Numbered from the stretch's first letter, positions 19,865-29,835 are shown. The stretch: DNA of 64,000 nucleotides from Thiomicrorhabdus indica (GCF_004293625.1 NZ_CP033040.1:2108001-2172000), one strand, 5' to 3'. Notes: generated by a model from the letters alone, not told the origin. Program-made: numbers and translations.

Positions 19865-21325
19865 TTAAACACGATAGTTTGGTGCTTCTTTCGTAATAGT
19901 CACATCATGAACATGTGATTCTGTCATACCTGCATTGGTAACACGGACAAAAGAAGGTTTATTGTTCATCGTAAGAATGTCTTTACAACCGGTATAACCC
20001 ATTGCAGAACGCAAACCACCCGCTAACTGGTGAATAATTGGTGCTAAAGGACCTTTGTATGCGACACGCCCCTCAATCCCTTCTGGAACCAACTTATCTT
20101 CAGCGTTTGAAGACTGAAAGTAACGATCAGACGAACCCGTTGGCTGCGCCATTGCACCCAGAGACCCCATTCCACGGTAAGACTTATAAGCTCGGCCTTT
20201 GTAATATTCCACTTCACCAGGCGACTCCTCTGTCCCAGCGAACATTGAACCAAACATACAAGCTGACGCACCTGCAACAATTGCTTTTGCCACATCACCT
20301 GAGAAACGCATTCCACCATCAGCAATGACTGGAACACCAGTACCTTCCAATGCTTTGGCAACATTTGAGATGGCTGAAACTTGTGGAACACCGACACCTG
20401 CAACAATACGCGTGGTACAAATCGAGCCAGGGCCAATACCGACTTTAACACCATCGGCACCTGCTTTCACCAAGTCTAGTGCAGCTTCACCCGTGGCAAT
20501 ATTTCCACCGATTACTTCCACTTCTGGGTAATTTTGTTTAACCCATGCAACACGGTCAATAACCCCTTGAGAGTGACCGTGCGCAGTATCCACAATAATG
20601 ACATCAACGCCAGCATCAATCAGTGCTTTGACACGATCATCTGTTTCTTTACCAGTTCCAACGGCAGCACCAACACGAAGGCGACCTTCTGAATCTTTAC
20701 AAGCATAAGGGTGATCAGACTCTTTCATCATGTCAGACACGGTAATCATTCCACGCAGCTTGAAATCATCATTAACAATCAACACACGCTCAATACGATG
20801 CTCATGTAACAAATCCATTACTTCATCTCGCTGAGTACCTTCTTTCACTGTCACCAACTTCTCTTTTGGAGTCATAACTTCAGAAACTTTTTTACTCATA
20901 TCAGTCACAAAACGAATATCTCGGCTTGTCACAATCCCAACTAAATCAGAACCATTCATTACGGGTGCAGAGGAAACTCGGTTTGACTGAGTTTTTTCGA
21001 CTGCTTCAGCAACCGTCATGTCTTGCTGAACAGTCACAGGGTCAGCAATGACGCCATGTTCAAATTTTTTCACTTTACGAACAACGTGAGCCTGTTGGTC
21101 AATTGTCATGTTTTTGTGAACAATCCCGATACCACCCTCTTGCGCCATGGAAATTGCCAAACGCGCCTCAGTTACTGTATCCATTGCCGCAGAAACAAAT
21201 GGAATATTTAACGCTATATTACGAGTGAGCTTGGTCTTTAAAGACACACTATTTGGCAACACTGTTGAATGCGCTGGAACGAGTAAGACGTCATCAAACG
21301 TCAGGGCTTCTTGCAAAATTCTCAT
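19865..21325 (-). CDS. guaB: Inosine-5'-monophosphate dehydrogenase
   Basis: Oxidises IMP to XMP with NAD, the first step toward GMP. The catalytic loop [15 protein letters not shown] holds the active-site Cys; two CBS repeats occupy about 95-205 ([11 protein letters not shown]). The flap contains the conserved YRGMGS and KGPL segments. At 486 residues it has the typical length. The stop codon overlaps a copy of ACCGGCCGGT (19856-19865). It heads a guaB-guaA unit interrupted by a strong palindrome. Confidence 0.97.
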   Translation of the reverse strand: MRILQEALTFDDVLLVPAHSTVLPNSVSLKTKLTRNIALNIPFVSAAMDTVTEARLAISMAQEGGIGIVHKNMTIDQQAHVVRKVKKFEHGVIADPVTVQQDMTVAEAVEKTQSNRVSSAPVMNGSDLVGIVTSRDIRFVTDMSKKVSEVMTPKEKLVTVKEGTQRDEVMDLLHEHRIERVLIVNDDFKLRGMITVSDMMKESDHPYACKDSEGRLRVGAAVGTGKETDDRVKALIDAGVDVIIVDTAHGHSQGVIDRVAWVKQNYPEVEVIGGNIATGEAALDLVKAGADGVKVGIGPGSICTTRIVAGVGVPQVSAISNVAKALEGTGVPVIADGGMRFSGDVAKAIVAGASACMFGSMFAGTEESPGEVEYYKGRAYKSYRGMGSLGAMAQPTGSSDRYFQSSNAEDKLVPEGIEGRVAYKGPLAPIIHQLAGGLRSAMGYTGCKDILTMNNKPSFVRVTNAGMTESHVHDVTITKEAPNYRV

Positions 21326-21438
21326 TATTTCTACCTTATACAGTAACTTTCAGGCTAATTGGCTCATGCCCAATTTCATACAAAATTTATTATGCAGAAA
21401 TTCTTAGAACCAAACGGCTAAATTTTCAATAACTGATT

Positions 21439-21467
21439 ATTATAAAGATTGACAGCCACTGGGTAAA
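21439..21467 (-). promoter_or_regulatory. Sigma-70-like promoter for guaB
   Basis: On the minus strand TTTACC (21467-21462) and a perfect TATAAT (21444-21439) are 17 bases apart. This would give a leader of about 105 bases before guaB. Confidence 0.5.
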
Positions 21468-21644
21468 CTGAATAACGTATTCATCTATGGAAAAAACACA
21501 TTTTTTTTCATATCATTGAATTTCGGTTATGACCTTATTGATTTTTTCTAAGTGAAAACCCCTGTTATTCGGCGCAACCATTATTAGAATATGTATCGAA
21601 AACAAAAAAAGCTCTACAACTTTATTCTTTTGGAGGAATAAAAC

Positions 21645-21959
21645 ATGAAAAAGACATTTGCATCTTTAGCAATCGCAGCTTCAATCGCGTTCTCTGGCCA
21701 AGCAATGGCTGGTACGGATGTTGATTCAATGATGGATAAAGCAGCAAAACTTCACTCTGAAGCAAAAGATTTAGGTGTTGTTTGGAAGCAGAAAGCAATG
21801 AAAAAGCCTTACTACGACACTTACGTTGATCAAGTTGCTGCAGCAAAAGAAAAAGGTGATATGGCTAAAGCGAAGACAGCAGCTGAATTAGCTATGAAAA
21901 CAGCTGAAGGCGAACTTAAGCAAGCTCAAACACCTATCAAAGCTGCATGGGAAAAATAA
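21645..21959 (+). CDS. Small periplasmic helical protein, possibly SoxXA-binding-like
   Basis: A 104-residue protein with a clean signal peptide (MKKTFASLAIAASIAFSGQAMA). The mature part is two or three helices rich in Ala and Lys (AAKLHSEAKDLGVVWKQ, then AAKEKGDMAKAKTAAELAMK). The pattern of a Trp after a Gly and a GD..KA..A..A helix recalls the small SoxXA-binding (SoxK/SaxB) proteins of sulfur oxidisers, which activate thiosulfate oxidation. The match is by pattern only, and no other sox gene is in the window. It is a single gene with a good ribosome site (TGGAGGAA) and its own terminator, which suggests strong expression. Confidence 0.45.
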   Translation: MKKTFASLAIAASIAFSGQAMAGTDVDSMMDKAAKLHSEAKDLGVVWKQKAMKKPYYDTYVDQVAAAKEKGDMAKAKTAAELAMKTAEGELKQAQTPIKAAWEK

Positions 21960-21998
21960 ACGAGATTAATTTCTAACCGTTTAATGAACCCAAACAGT

Positions 21999-22024
21999 AA
22001 ACCCTGCAAATGCAGGGTTTTTTA
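21999..22024 (+). terminator. Intrinsic terminator of the small periplasmic protein gene
   Basis: AAACCCTGC and GCAGGGTTT form a tight stem followed by TTTTTATT, 40 bases after the stop codon. Confidence 0.9.
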
Positions 22025-22117
22025 TTATCTTAAAATCACAGACCTCAAATTTAACACCGGCCGGTAACCTTTTCGAAGCTCGAATATAAATAATCTTACA
22101 CTAGCCCTATTTTCAGT

Positions 22118-22786
22118 CTATTTCCCAGATATATGCGTACGATCATGAAAACTGCTAATCCAATTCGGCTTTAAGACAATAAGTGCCGCCATCAACATTC
22201 CATTGACAAACCCTTCTGGTATGGCCATCAACGGAATAAATGGGAAAAAAACCTGTTTCAATACTGCCAGTGAATACACATCATTCACCCACATTAACAA
22301 ACCACCAGTAGTCAATGCCAACACTGATGCCACACCAGCAGCTAAAAAACCATTAAAAAACACATAAACAAAAAAGTTTTGCTCTAAATAGCGCTCACTG
22401 ATTTTCACAAAAACCTCAGTAACAAAAATCGGCAACAACGCCATAAACAAAGCATTAATGCCAATCGCTTCCCACCCCGTTGGCAGATAAAACGCTAAAC
22501 CAATTAAAGCCAGCCATGCACCAAATAAAGCAAACTGCCAACCAAACATTAAGGTCATCATCGTCATCAACAAAAAATGAAAACTAATCCCTTCCGCAAT
22601 TTGAGCACTGAATTGCCATACCAAAAACACAATCAATGTCATTCCCAACCAAACATTTTGTGCCGGCCGGTCATTTCTCACTTTGTGCCACGGCGCGCTT
22701 TTCATCGCCAATCCTAACGCAAATAACAAAACCAGCCAGCCACCGACTAATGTTGCAAATCCCAAAGATTCTGCGACTAAGTTCAC
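22118..22786 (-). CDS. CbiM-like energy-coupling-factor membrane protein
   Basis: A 222-residue membrane protein with about six or seven hydrophobic segments. The C-terminal signature MAIPEGFVNGMLMAALIVLKPNW is what I associate with the CbiM/ECF-permease relatives found as single genes in proteobacteria. In true ECF transporters such proteins bind a metal ion or vitamin; the His-Gly-Met N-terminus of genuine CbiM is missing, so the substrate is unknown. No partner ATPase gene lies nearby. A near-copy of the palindrome (GCCGGCCGGT, 22662) falls in the gene. Confidence 0.65.
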   Translation of the reverse strand: MNLVAESLGFATLVGGWLVLLFALGLAMKSAPWHKVRNDRPAQNVWLGMTLIVFLVWQFSAQIAEGISFHFLLMTMMTLMFGWQFALFGAWLALIGLAFYLPTGWEAIGINALFMALLPIFVTEVFVKISERYLEQNFFVYVFFNGFLAAGVASVLALTTGGLLMWVNDVYSLAVLKQVFFPFIPLMAIPEGFVNGMLMAALIVLKPNWISSFHDRTHISGK

Positions 22787-22893
22787 ACATATTCCTTTAA
22801 AAATTCAGATTACCCAGCCCAATAATAAAAAACACCGGCCAGTAAAATCGTTAAAATAAGCTCAATTTTACACAAATCAGAAACTAAGACGAC

Positions 22894-23286
22894 ATGGCTT
22901 GGAAAATTCTTTTCGCACTTTTATATGACTTCTTATTGTTACTCGCCGTATGGTTTTTCGCCGCGATTCCCGTTGTCATGTGGCAAGGAGGCAGCCTTGA
23001 AGACAAACCTTTCGCGACTCTAGCCTTACAAATTTATCTGCTCGGAATCACTTATCTGTATCTGAGTTACTTCTGGACACAATCAGGCCAAACGCCTGGG
23101 TTGCGAACCTGGAAACTTCAACTTCAACGTGAAGACGGTTATTTACTTACACGTCACAATGCCAATGTTCGATTTCTATGGGCTGTGCTGTTCTTTGGCA
23201 TTACGCTGTTTGGTCTTATCACACGTAAGAAACAACTTTTGCACGACCAAATATCAAAGACTAGAATAGTCCCCATTGCAGATTAG
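22894..23286 (+). CDS. RDD-family membrane protein
   Basis: A 130-residue protein with three probable membrane helices and the sparse signature of the RDD family: an Asp in the first helix (LLYDFLLLLAVW), GQTPGLRTWKLQ in the loop, and LHDQISKTRIV at the end. RDD proteins are poorly characterised and some have been linked to ion transport, so no function is claimed. The ribosome site is weak. It reads toward serB, about 60 bases away. Confidence 0.7.
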   Translation: MAWKILFALLYDFLLLLAVWFFAAIPVVMWQGGSLEDKPFATLALQIYLLGITYLYLSYFWTQSGQTPGLRTWKLQLQREDGYLLTRHNANVRFLWAVLFFGITLFGLITRKKQLLHDQISKTRIVPIAD

Positions 23287-23345
23287 ATACAGATTCAAAT
23301 CCATCATTGCATTCACAAATTGATGTTTAAACTTTAGGAAAGCTT

Positions 23346-24173
23346 ATGCCAACGCTCATTATTCACACACCTACTTTAAATGACGCCCAACACACTTTAT
23401 TCCAATCGGTTGGTGAACTTAAAGCCTGCAACAACCATTTTCGAATTGAATGTAACCATATAGATAACGAAAAGTTATTTGAACTGCGCCATGAATCTGA
23501 ACTTGACCTGAATCTTTTACCGGACGGTTTTGATGGCAAAGACGTCAAACTTTTGATTAGCGATATGGATTCAACACTGATTGCAATTGAATGTATCGAT
23601 GAAATCGCCGATTACATGAACATCAAACCACAAGTCTCAGAAATCACTGAAGCAGCCATGCGCGGCGAGTTGGACTTTGAAGGGTCATTGACCAAACGTG
23701 TAGGGCTATTAAAAGGACTCAACACCACAACCCTTCAACAAGTCTATGATGAACGCCTGCAATTAAACCCTGGAGCTAACACTCTAATTGACAGCTTAAA
23801 AGCCAAATCCATTAAATTCGCCCTCGTTTCAGGTGGCTTTACATTCTTCACCGACCGTTTAAAGGACAAGCTAGGTTTAGATTTCACACGCGCTAATGTA
23901 CTTTCCGAAACCGATGGCAAGTTAAATGGATCAGTGGATGGCGCAATTATCGGAGCACAGGCAAAAGCAGACTTTCTGCATGAACTTTGTCAGAAATTAA
24001 ACATCCAACCTCATCAAGTCATTGCTGCAGGAGATGGAGCAAATGATTTATTAATGATGAAGGAAGCGGGACTTTCAGTGGCTTATCACGCAAAACCAGC
24101 GGTTCAATCACAAGCCTCAACCGCTTTAAACCATCGAGGATTAGATGCAATCCTGGACTTTTTAGCGGAATAA
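23346..24173 (+). CDS. serB: Phosphoserine phosphatase
   Basis: Last step of serine synthesis: hydrolysis of phosphoserine. This HAD phosphatase has the nucleophile motif ISDMDSTLI (DxDST) at about residue 73, the cap segment ECIDEIADY, the Ser motif LVSGGFTFF and the magnesium motif GDGANDLLMMKEAG. It has 275 residues with a short N-terminal extension, in the range of bacterial SerB. AGGAAAG lies before the ATG. Confidence 0.95.
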   Translation: MPTLIIHTPTLNDAQHTLFQSVGELKACNNHFRIECNHIDNEKLFELRHESELDLNLLPDGFDGKDVKLLISDMDSTLIAIECIDEIADYMNIKPQVSEITEAAMRGELDFEGSLTKRVGLLKGLNTTTLQQVYDERLQLNPGANTLIDSLKAKSIKFALVSGGFTFFTDRLKDKLGLDFTRANVLSETDGKLNGSVDGAIIGAQAKADFLHELCQKLNIQPHQVIAAGDGANDLLMMKEAGLSVAYHAKPAVQSQASTALNHRGLDAILDFLAE

Positions 24174-24230
24174 TTTCACTCGCATATTTAACGTAATTCT
24201 CTACCGGCCGGTAAGTTTTAATTATCGGCA

Positions 24231-24265
24231 ATAAAAAAGCGCGCCAGGCAATCCAAGCGCGCTTT
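24231..24265 (-). terminator. Terminator between serB and the MBL-hydrolase gene
   Basis: AAAGCGCGC (24236-24244) pairs with GCGCGCTTT (24257-24265); on the minus strand a TTTTTTAT run follows. It lies between two convergent genes and could serve both, with the better tail for the minus-strand gene. Confidence 0.85.
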
Positions 24266-24290
24266 CAAGAACCGTGTTACAAGACAAAAA

Positions 24291-25289
24291 TTATGCAAAC
24301 ATTGCTTGTTCAACTTCCTTAATCGCAACCACAATGAATTTACCTAGGGTATCTTCATAACCCGGCCATTGAGAGGCTACATCTTTCATAAATGGCTTTT
24401 CCATGATTTTAGGTTTCATTTCAAAATCAGAAAGCCCTTCATCATACAGCTCTTCAACGTTCGTATAGATCGTTTCCATAAACTCACGCCCTTCATTGAT
24501 GAGTTTTACATCATCTGGTGTGCCATGCATTGGAATAAAGGTATCAATATCCATTTCTGCAACTTGGCTTAGTGCATCAATTGAGCCACGGAAAGAACCA
24601 TCTTCCATATTAGCGATACGACGCATCACCATATCACCCATATACATAACTTTATCGGTGCTCACTTCAACCGAAATATCCGAATCGGTATGAACTTTGC
24701 CGAAATGATGAATTTTGAATTTCACACCACCGACTTCAAATGTTTCACCACCAGCAAATGTTTTGTTTGGCAGTGTAATCACCGTACCCGTAATTTTGTT
24801 ATTGGTGTTTTGCTGCATAAAATCAAACCAGAATTTATCCTGACCCGACTTTAAGTTATCAATACACTTCTGATGGGAATAGATTTCAACATTAGGATAA
24901 GCATTAACAAACGCATGATTTCCCAACCAGTGATCACCATGGAAATGGGTATTAATGACTTTAACAACCGGTTGATCGGTGATTTTCTTAATCTGACGTA
25001 AAATCATCTCACCGATTTGAAGTGAAGAACCCGTGTCGACCACTACCACACCTTTCTCTGTCACCACAAAACCTGGATTTGAAAACATACCAAAGTTATC
25101 CGGTGTCGGATGCGGCCCCATTGCAGGAATCGAGTAACAGTGCTCAGCAACCTTTACCGGATCAACATCAGGAACTTCTGGACCTTTAAATTCCATCATG
25201 TCTGAAGCGTAAACCGGGCGTAGCGCAGAAGCACCCACTAAACCAACACCTGCAGCCAGTGCAGATTTAAAGAAATCACGTCTTTTCAT
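24291..25289 (-). CDS. Tat-exported metallo-beta-lactamase-fold hydrolase (SoxH-like)
   Basis: A 332-residue protein with a twin-arginine signal (MKRRDFFKSALAAGVGLVGA) and the zinc motif THFHGDHWLGNHA at about 115-125. Later His/Asp ligands appear in VHTDSDISVEV and FIPMHGTP. Exported proteins of this kind include SoxH and the zinc hydrolases of quinoprotein relay systems; their true substrates are mostly unknown. The Tat signal means it folds with metal before export to the periplasm. It is a single gene ending in a strong terminator. Confidence 0.8.
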   Translation of the reverse strand: MKRRDFFKSALAAGVGLVGASALRPVYASDMMEFKGPEVPDVDPVKVAEHCYSIPAMGPHPTPDNFGMFSNPGFVVTEKGVVVVDTGSSLQIGEMILRQIKKITDQPVVKVINTHFHGDHWLGNHAFVNAYPNVEIYSHQKCIDNLKSGQDKFWFDFMQQNTNNKITGTVITLPNKTFAGGETFEVGGVKFKIHHFGKVHTDSDISVEVSTDKVMYMGDMVMRRIANMEDGSFRGSIDALSQVAEMDIDTFIPMHGTPDDVKLINEGREFMETIYTNVEELYDEGLSDFEMKPKIMEKPFMKDVASQWPGYEDTLGKFIVVAIKEVEQAMFA

Positions 25290-25599
25290 GTAGCTCTCCT
25301 TATCAAGAGTATATTCAATTTTTCTTGAAACTATATTTCATCTGGATCTCATATCATGACGACCCATAATCAAAACACAAAGATTCTATCATTTTTTATG
25401 AAAAGAGAAGAAATTGAGGGCTCGATCGGCACTCAAGCATCCTCAAAACCTGTTGATACAGTGAACAGTGGATCAAAAAAAGACTCAATGATTAATTCTT
25501 TATTAAATGCATATAAGAATCATTCACGATTAACTATAAAATGATTTATACTTTGCAACATTCATCCAACAAGATAATTTAAAAACGTATTAGAAACTT
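25290..25599. other. Intergenic region between divergent MBL-hydrolase and exbB genes
   Basis: About 310 bases that should contain the promoters of both flanking units. A 62-codon plus-strand frame (25356-25544) has no ribosome site and a low-complexity product; I do not count it as a gene. I saw no Fur box that I would defend. Confidence 0.4.
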
Positions 25600-26028
25600 A
25601 TGGAATTACTCAAAGCATACTTAGATTACGCAGTTTTTGGCATTTTAGGCTTAATGGGGTTTATCGCCCTATGGATAACCATTGAGCGCCAACTTTTTTT
25701 CAAAAAAGTTCAATGGCAGGACTTCCCTCATCATGAACACCTCAATCTTGCATTAACGCATAACTTGACAACTCTTTCGACTGTCGGAGCAAATGCGCCT
25801 TACGTCGGACTCTTAGGAACCGTCCTTGGTATCTTGATAACTTTTTATGATCTTGGCCAAGGACAATCCCTCGACACCGCTGCCATTATGCTCGGCCTTG
25901 CGATCGCCCTAAAAGCGACTGCAGCAGGGATTGCCGTCGCCATTCCAAGCATTATGGCCTACAACGGCTTAATGAGAAATGTCGATGTGATTAACGCTAA
26001 ATTTCGCGCACAAATTGAGCAAAAGTAA
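25600..26028 (+). CDS. exbB: ExbB-like proton-channel protein
   Basis: Part of the inner-membrane motor that energises TonB. At 142 residues this is the short form of the MotA/TolQ/ExbB family, with three hydrophobic segments and the conserved core VGANAPYVGLLGTVLGI and ALKATAAGIAVAIPS. The long cytoplasmic parts of E. coli ExbB are absent. It is the first gene of exbB-exbD-tonB. The stop codon runs into a copy of ACCGGCCGGT (26028-26037), which fills most of the gap to exbD. Confidence 0.9.
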   Translation: MELLKAYLDYAVFGILGLMGFIALWITIERQLFFKKVQWQDFPHHEHLNLALTHNLTTLSTVGANAPYVGLLGTVLGILITFYDLGQGQSLDTAAIMLGLAIALKATAAGIAVAIPSIMAYNGLMRNVDVINAKFRAQIEQK

Positions 26029-26043
26029 CCGGCCGGTAAATGT

Positions 26044-26433
26044 ATGAAACGATTTGACACCATTAATGTCATCCCTTTGATTGACGTCATTCTAGTTTTA
26101 TTGGCGATTGTTTTAATGACTGCGAGCTTTATTGTGAAAGACAGTCTGGACATTCAACTACCTGAAACACAGAATTCGCAGAGCTACACGCCACCGACCG
26201 ATTTACCAGTGATTCATCTAGCGATTAATGAGCAAAACCAGTACTTCTTGGATGAAAAGCCGCTGAACTTTGTAGAGATTGAGCAACAGTTAGTGCTTTT
26301 ACCCAAAGAACAATCGATCACTCTGAGCGTGGATCAGAAAACGGATTTCGGTCGCTTCGTTAAAATCATTGATTTACTGAAAGGCTTAAATCTACAAAAT
26401 TTAACGGTTTTGACCGAGTCTAAAACCTCCTAA
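26044..26433 (+). CDS. exbD: ExbD-like energy-transduction protein
   Basis: A 129-residue partner of ExbB with a single N-terminal membrane helix containing the essential Asp (MKRFDTINVIPLIDVILVLLAIVLM; Asp near 16) and a periplasmic domain (SITLSVDQKTDFGRFVKIIDLL). This matches the ExbD/TolR family in length and motif. It lies between exbB and tonB in one operon. Confidence 0.92.
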   Translation: MKRFDTINVIPLIDVILVLLAIVLMTASFIVKDSLDIQLPETQNSQSYTPPTDLPVIHLAINEQNQYFLDEKPLNFVEIEQQLVLLPKEQSITLSVDQKTDFGRFVKIIDLLKGLNLQNLTVLTESKTS

Positions 26434-26464
26434 TACTCTCTTGCGGCTCCAGTAAACATATAAA

Positions 26465-27445
26465 ATGTCAATACAAACACCTAAAACCACTCGAAGCGCA
26501 TTCATCATTTCGGTTGCCATCTACAGCGCAGTGATCGGATTGTCCATTTTTTTAATGCGTCAAGACCCTAAGCCCTCTGAGCCCGAACTACGCAAGGTAG
26601 ACGTAACACTTTCTATGTTTTCTGCCCCAGAAACACAGTCAGTACAAACATCAAAACCAGAACCTAAACTAGAGCCAAAACCGGAACCAGAACCAAAACC
26701 AGAACCAAAACCAGAACCGGAACCAAAACCGGAACCAAAACCGGAACCAAAACCGGAACCAAAACCGGAACCAAAACCGGAACCAAAACCGGAACCAAAA
26801 CCGGAACCAAAACCGGAACCAAAACCGGAACCAAAACCGGAGCCAAAACCGGAACCAAAACCGGAACCAAAACCGGAACCAAAACCGGAACCAAAACCGG
26901 AACCAAAACCGGAACCAAAACCGGAACCAAAACCGGAGCCAAAACCGGAGCCAAAACCGGAACCAAAACCGGAACCAAAACCGGAGCCAAAACCGGAACC
27001 AAAACCGGAACCAATTGAGACCACGGCCGTTGAAAATTCAAAGCCTGAAGTTTCTGACCGGCCGGTAGAAACCGTGTCATCTCAAAAAATGGTGCAAAAA
27101 ACGAAGCCTCTAAAACCTAAATACAGTGCCAAACAAGTCATGAGTGCTGAACAAGCCTATTTAAGTGAACTGCGCCGACAAATTATGCGTTATGCACAAG
27201 ACACCTACCCTCGCCGCGCTAAACGTCGTCATTGGGAAGGAGAAGTCGTCGTATCTTTTGTACTGAATCGAGATGGAACGATTTCAAATGTTCAATTAGT
27301 CACTTCCTCTGAACGTAATATTTTGGATCAAGCGGCCCTGTCAATCTTTACAGAACAGATGAAAAAGCGTTTTAAAGCATTCCCTCCCGAAATTCAACGT
27401 CAAAACTGGAATATCAGCGTTCCAGTGAATTATCATCTACGATAA
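26465..27445 (+). CDS. tonB: TonB protein with an extended KPEP spacer
   Basis: Transmits the ExbBD motor force to outer-membrane receptors. A single N-terminal membrane anchor ([20 protein letters not shown]) is followed by a very long Lys-Pro-Glu-Pro repeat (about residues 65-185), a short linker, then the TonB C-terminal domain with [20 protein letters not shown] and [18 protein letters not shown]. At 326 residues it is longer than E. coli TonB (239) because of the spacer, a rigid rod across the periplasm. The repeat DNA is almost perfect, so length could vary between strains. One ACCGGCCGGT copy (27057) encodes DRPV just after the repeat. Confidence 0.93.
   Translation: MSIQTPKTTRSAFIISVAIYSAVIGLSIFLMRQDPKPSEPELRKVDVTLSMFSAPETQSVQTSKPEPKLEPKPEPEPKPEPKPEPEPKPEPKPEPKPEPKPEPKPEPKPEPKPEPKPEPKPEPKPEPKPEPKPEPKPEPKPEPKPEPKPEPKPEPKPEPKPEPKPEPKPEPKPEPKPEPKPEPIETTAVENSKPEVSDRPVETVSSQKMVQKTKPLKPKYSAKQVMSAEQAYLSELRRQIMRYAQDTYPRRAKRRHWEGEVVVSFVLNRDGTISNVQLVTSSERNILDQAALSIFTEQMKKRFKAFPPEIQRQNWNISVPVNYHLR
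26722..27012 (+). repeat. 12-bp tandem array encoding the TonB spacer
   Basis: About 24 tandem copies of a 12-base unit like CCAAAACCGGAA, with only scattered A-to-G changes at one third-codon position (GAA/GAG). Each unit encodes Pro-Lys-Pro-Glu, so gain or loss of units keeps the frame. The copies are more alike than selection on protein alone requires, which implies recent expansion. Confidence 0.95.
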
Positions 27446-27589
27446 ACTGAAACCGGCCGGTAAATTATCTCTATTCGGCTGGAATATTTAGTCACTCTTA
27501 CTCATCAACTCTTGAAAACCTGCTTCAGCCGATAGTGGGGTTCAAGTCTGCTAAAATAAGCTTTTGATTTTTAGCTGAAGGAAACCGTA

Positions 27590-28021
27590 ATGGATTACAC
27601 CCTCCCAACCAAAACAATTGCTGAAGTTCAAGACGACTTAATTAAGCGCTTTACACATTTTGCCAATCCTAAAGACCGTTATCGCTACTTAATTGATATG
27701 GGAAAAAAATTACAAAACATGGGGGAAGAATTTCAAACGGATGAAAACCGAATCCACGGTTGCCAATCACAAGTTTGGATTCATATCGAAGAAAAAGATG
27801 GCAGACTTTTTATGCAGGCAAAAAGTGATGCCGCAATTGTTTCAGGCTTAATTGCTCTATTGCTTCAGTTCTACAATGGAAGAACACCAGAAGAAGTTGC
27901 ATCTGCCCCACTGGAATTCCTAGGAAAAATTGGGTTACTGCAACAACTTTCTCCAAATCGGTCTACAGGGCTTTACCATATGATTAAGCGCATCCAAGCA
28001 GAAGGTCAAGCACGAGTTTAA
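27590..28021 (+). CDS. sufE: Cysteine desulfuration protein SufE
   Basis: Accepts sulfur from the cysteine desulfurase SufS and passes it on for iron-sulfur cluster assembly. The active Cys58 is in RIHGCQSQVWI, and the family segment SDAAIVSGLIALLL follows. The protein has 143 residues, normal for SufE. AAGGAAA lies before the ATG. No other suf gene is in the window, so it is an isolated sufE. Confidence 0.93.
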   Translation: MDYTLPTKTIAEVQDDLIKRFTHFANPKDRYRYLIDMGKKLQNMGEEFQTDENRIHGCQSQVWIHIEEKDGRLFMQAKSDAAIVSGLIALLLQFYNGRTPEEVASAPLEFLGKIGLLQQLSPNRSTGLYHMIKRIQAEGQARV

Positions 28022-28304
28022 ACTTTTTCGCATGCAATTTTCCTTGGAAAAAACTGCATTCCCTTCCATTTTCCAAGGAAATGATTTGTTGCAAAAACAG
28101 GTACTTGCATTCTTTATATACCGTCATTCTCTTCCATAAAAAATATTTCATTAATATCGCATTAATAAATTTTTATTACCATTTCCTTCAAAAATCCTTC
28201 ATTATTTGTTGTGCAAATCAGAAACCCCTAATTTTAGAAATACATGAAATTCTGAAATAAGGGTATAAATCTCATTAAGAGTTAAATAACAGAAGAGTGA
28301 TGTA

Positions 28305-29813
28305 ATGAAGAAAACCAAATTAGCAATCGCAATTGCTGCGGCCTCCCTTATTTCAGCCCCAGCCTATGCAACCAACGGCATGAATATGGCTGGTTATGGA
28401 CCAATTTCAACCGGTATGGGGGGGACTGCTCAAGCCTTCAATAATGGTCTAGGCGGGATGATGAACAACCCTGCTACCATGGGTATGGGAGCCAAAGAAG
28501 GTAACAAATTCCAAATCGGCTTAGGTCAACTTGGCCCAGATGTTAATTCTAAAATGTCGGCAGCAATGATTGACCAAGATTCTGCAGGCGACTCTTATTT
28601 CATGCCTGGTTTTGGTTATGCTCGTAAAAAAGATGGCATTACTTGGGGGATTGGTATTCTAGGCCAAGGTGGAATGGGAACCGAATATGGGAAAGCCGAC
28701 ACTACCGGTATGTCAGGTGATCTTTTTGCACGTGGTTACAGCATGATGACCAACCCTCAAACCGATCCAATGAACACGGTTGCATTGAGTGGAGAGGAAA
28801 ACCGTTCGGAATTATCTGTTGGACGTGTACTACTTCCAGTGAATGTGGAAGTAAATGACAAGTTAACCGTAGGTGGTTCGATTGATTTCGTTTGGGCCGG
28901 TATGGATATTATGATGGATGTGTCAGGTAACCAATTTGGAGCCCTTGCCGAAGGTGGTAATGTAAGCGGAACAATGTTTAGTGGTCTAAACCAAATGATG
29001 GCTAACCGTGTTGTTTCAGACGTTAACTGGGCTCGTTTTGATTTTTCTGACAATAGCGACTATACAGGTGAAGCCAAAGGAACAGGCCTTGGTGGTAAAC
29101 TTGGTATGACATACAAATTCAACGACAAACTATCATTTGGTGCATCTTACCACTCAAAAACAAACCTTTCTGATATGAAAGGTGACGCTACGCTTAGCAT
29201 GAATGTCAATGCAGATACCGGCGTTATGATGGGCGGCATGCCAAATGGTCAATATGCTGATATGACAATTCCTGTGTCAGGTGAAATCAAGCTTAAAGAT
29301 TTTCAGTGGCCTGAAACATTTGGAATGGGATTCGCCTTCACACCGAATGAAAAATGGTTAGTGACAGCGGACTATAAACGCATCAATTGGTCTGATGTCA
29401 TGGCTGATTTCAATATGGTTTTCACTGCTGACAACGTCGCAACTAATGGAAACTTTGCAGGTGCAAGCATTGATGTCACCCTTCCTCAGGATTGGGAAGA
29501 TCAGAATGTATTCATGCTAGGTACGGCCTACCAAATGAATAAACAACTGACTCTTCGTGCCGGTATGAACCTTTCAAGTAACCCAATTCCTGACGATAAA
29601 GTTAACCCACTATTCCCAGCAATTACTGAAAAACACTATATGCTTGGATTTGGTTACAATTTCGACAAACAACACTCTATTGATGGCTCAATCACGCACG
29701 CACCAGAAGTTACTGTAACCGGTAGCGGTGCATTGAATAATGGGGTTGAAATCTCTCACGCTCAAACAAATTGGCAACTACTTTACACCTATAAATGGGG
29801 TATTAAAAAGTAA
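28305..29813 (+). CDS. OmpP1/FadL-family outer-membrane transport protein
   Basis: A 14-stranded beta-barrel of the FadL/TodX group that lets hydrophobic compounds cross the outer membrane. It has a signal peptide (MKKTKLAIAIAAASLISAPAYA), the hatch-domain start TNGMNMAGYGPISTGMGG and NNPATMGM, alternating barrel strands, and a C-terminal LLYTYKWGIKK. It has 502 residues. FadL itself imports long-chain fatty acids, but the substrate cannot be told from sequence. It is a single gene with its own terminator, and the richness in Met is notable. Confidence 0.9.
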   Translation: MKKTKLAIAIAAASLISAPAYATNGMNMAGYGPISTGMGGTAQAFNNGLGGMMNNPATMGMGAKEGNKFQIGLGQLGPDVNSKMSAAMIDQDSAGDSYFMPGFGYARKKDGITWGIGILGQGGMGTEYGKADTTGMSGDLFARGYSMMTNPQTDPMNTVALSGEENRSELSVGRVLLPVNVEVNDKLTVGGSIDFVWAGMDIMMDVSGNQFGALAEGGNVSGTMFSGLNQMMANRVVSDVNWARFDFSDNSDYTGEAKGTGLGGKLGMTYKFNDKLSFGASYHSKTNLSDMKGDATLSMNVNADTGVMMGGMPNGQYADMTIPVSGEIKLKDFQWPETFGMGFAFTPNEKWLVTADYKRINWSDVMADFNMVFTADNVATNGNFAGASIDVTLPQDWEDQNVFMLGTAYQMNKQLTLRAGMNLSSNPIPDDKVNPLFPAITEKHYMLGFGYNFDKQHSIDGSITHAPEVTVTGSGALNNGVEISHAQTNWQLLYTYKWGIKK

Positions 29814-29835
29814 TCAAAGAGACATTGTCTTACCC

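Noticed and set aside
25356-25544. 62-codon frame upstream of exbB
   Set aside because: No ribosome site, low-complexity Ser/Lys-rich product, lies in a promoter region.
26560-27080. Long open frames opposite the tonB repeat (GFGS and VPVL repeats)
   Set aside because: They are mirror translations of the 12-bp array, which contains no stop in any frame; no ribosome sites.
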